Source of the DNA: Aquihabitans sp. G128
GTDB lineage: Bacteria > Actinomycetota > Acidimicrobiia > Acidimicrobiales > Iamiaceae
Assembly: GCF_019048865.1 (NCBI RefSeq)
Contig: NZ_CP077604.1
Coordinates: 3,968,001 to 4,032,000 of the forward strand
Direction of reading: 5' to 3'
Length of the DNA stretch: 64,000 nt
The position numbers and the translations under genes were made by a program. This document shows positions 63,944-64,000 of this stretch, piece after piece. The stretch's first letter is position 1. Every line of letters begins with the position of its first letter. The notes under the pieces were generated by a model, which had not been told where the DNA came from, did not search any database, and saw nothing but the letters and a program-made list of their open reading frames with translations.

Positions 63944-64000
63944 ATGCCGCCCGAGACCACCACCGACGCCGTGCCCGCATCGCCGGTCGACGAGGTCGCC
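63944..64000 (+). CDS. pstB: Start of probable pstB (phosphate ABC ATPase), cut by the window end
   Basis: Only 19 codons are visible (MPPETTTDAVPASPVDEVA), from ATG 63944 with gaggag six bases upstream; ATG 63923 is in frame as an alternative. The Pro/Thr-rich start precedes any Walker motif, so identity rests on position after pstA and on the usual pstSCAB order. The gene continues beyond the window. Confidence 0.6.
   Translation, partial: MPPETTTDAVPASPVDEVA

Overview
The window is about 64 kb of very GC-rich, gene-dense chromosome from an actinobacterium. The clues are two WhiB-family genes, a GluABCD-type glutamate ABC operon, a ppk1 plus Nudix (mutT1-like) pair, a three-gene type-B succinate:quinone reductase and many GTG/TTG starts with 1-4 base gene overlaps. 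A member of the Acidimicrobiia (Iamia-like) is plausible, but that placement is inference. I see no tRNA, rRNA, CRISPR array, transposase or phage structural gene. No gene-free stretch exceeds 300 bases.

Layout. (1) 1-25.4 kb is an envelope region. It holds GT-C-like multi-spanning membrane proteins, a GT4-GT2 glycosyltransferase fusion translationally coupled to a membrane-anchored protein and to a two-module acyltransferase-3 protein, a second acyltransferase with two methyltransferases, a DedA protein and a K+-independent H+-pyrophosphatase. Next comes a four-gene overlapping operon (two GT-C-like proteins, a CxxC lipoprotein, an exported protein with a mini GPT repeat). It leads into a 989-residue sortase-type surface protein with 104 Gly-X-Thr collagen-like triplets and an LPRTG anchor. 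(2) 25.4-34.1 kb is metabolic: an amine oxidase, a C69/secernin-like peptidase (frameshifted), a DUF3089 lipoprotein, a histidine phosphatase and sdhCAB. (3) 34.2-35.1 kb is an XRE regulator with an ImmA/IrrE-like metallopeptidase and striking inverted repeats. (4) 35.0-49 kb holds a Tat-type carotenoid oxygenase (frameshifted), a GH2 beta-mannosidase-like enzyme, a MoxR/ChlI-type ATPase, a VOC protein, two more GT-C-like proteins, a GNAT protein (frameshifted), gluABCD (the ATPase frameshifted) and a GH1-like protein (frameshifted) that seems to lack the nucleophile. (5) 49-57.8 kb holds a VWA protein that is the likely partner of the ATPase, a macrodomain protein, an alpha/beta hydrolase, two whiB genes, a formiminotransferase, tatA and an HtrA-type protease. 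(6) 57.8-64 kb is phosphate metabolism: ppk1, a Nudix gene, then pstS-pstC-pstA and the start of probable pstB, with an 11-bp direct repeat matching the actinobacterial PHO box before pstS.

Two points deserve attention. The GT-C operon next to the Gly-X-Thr collagen-like LPRTG protein may be a glycosylated cell-surface stalk system. In addition, at least six single-base frameshifts break five unrelated genes between 26.8 and 48.8 kb, often in homopolymers or GC-only tracts. That pattern looks more like assembly error than decay, so those genes are probably intact in the organism.
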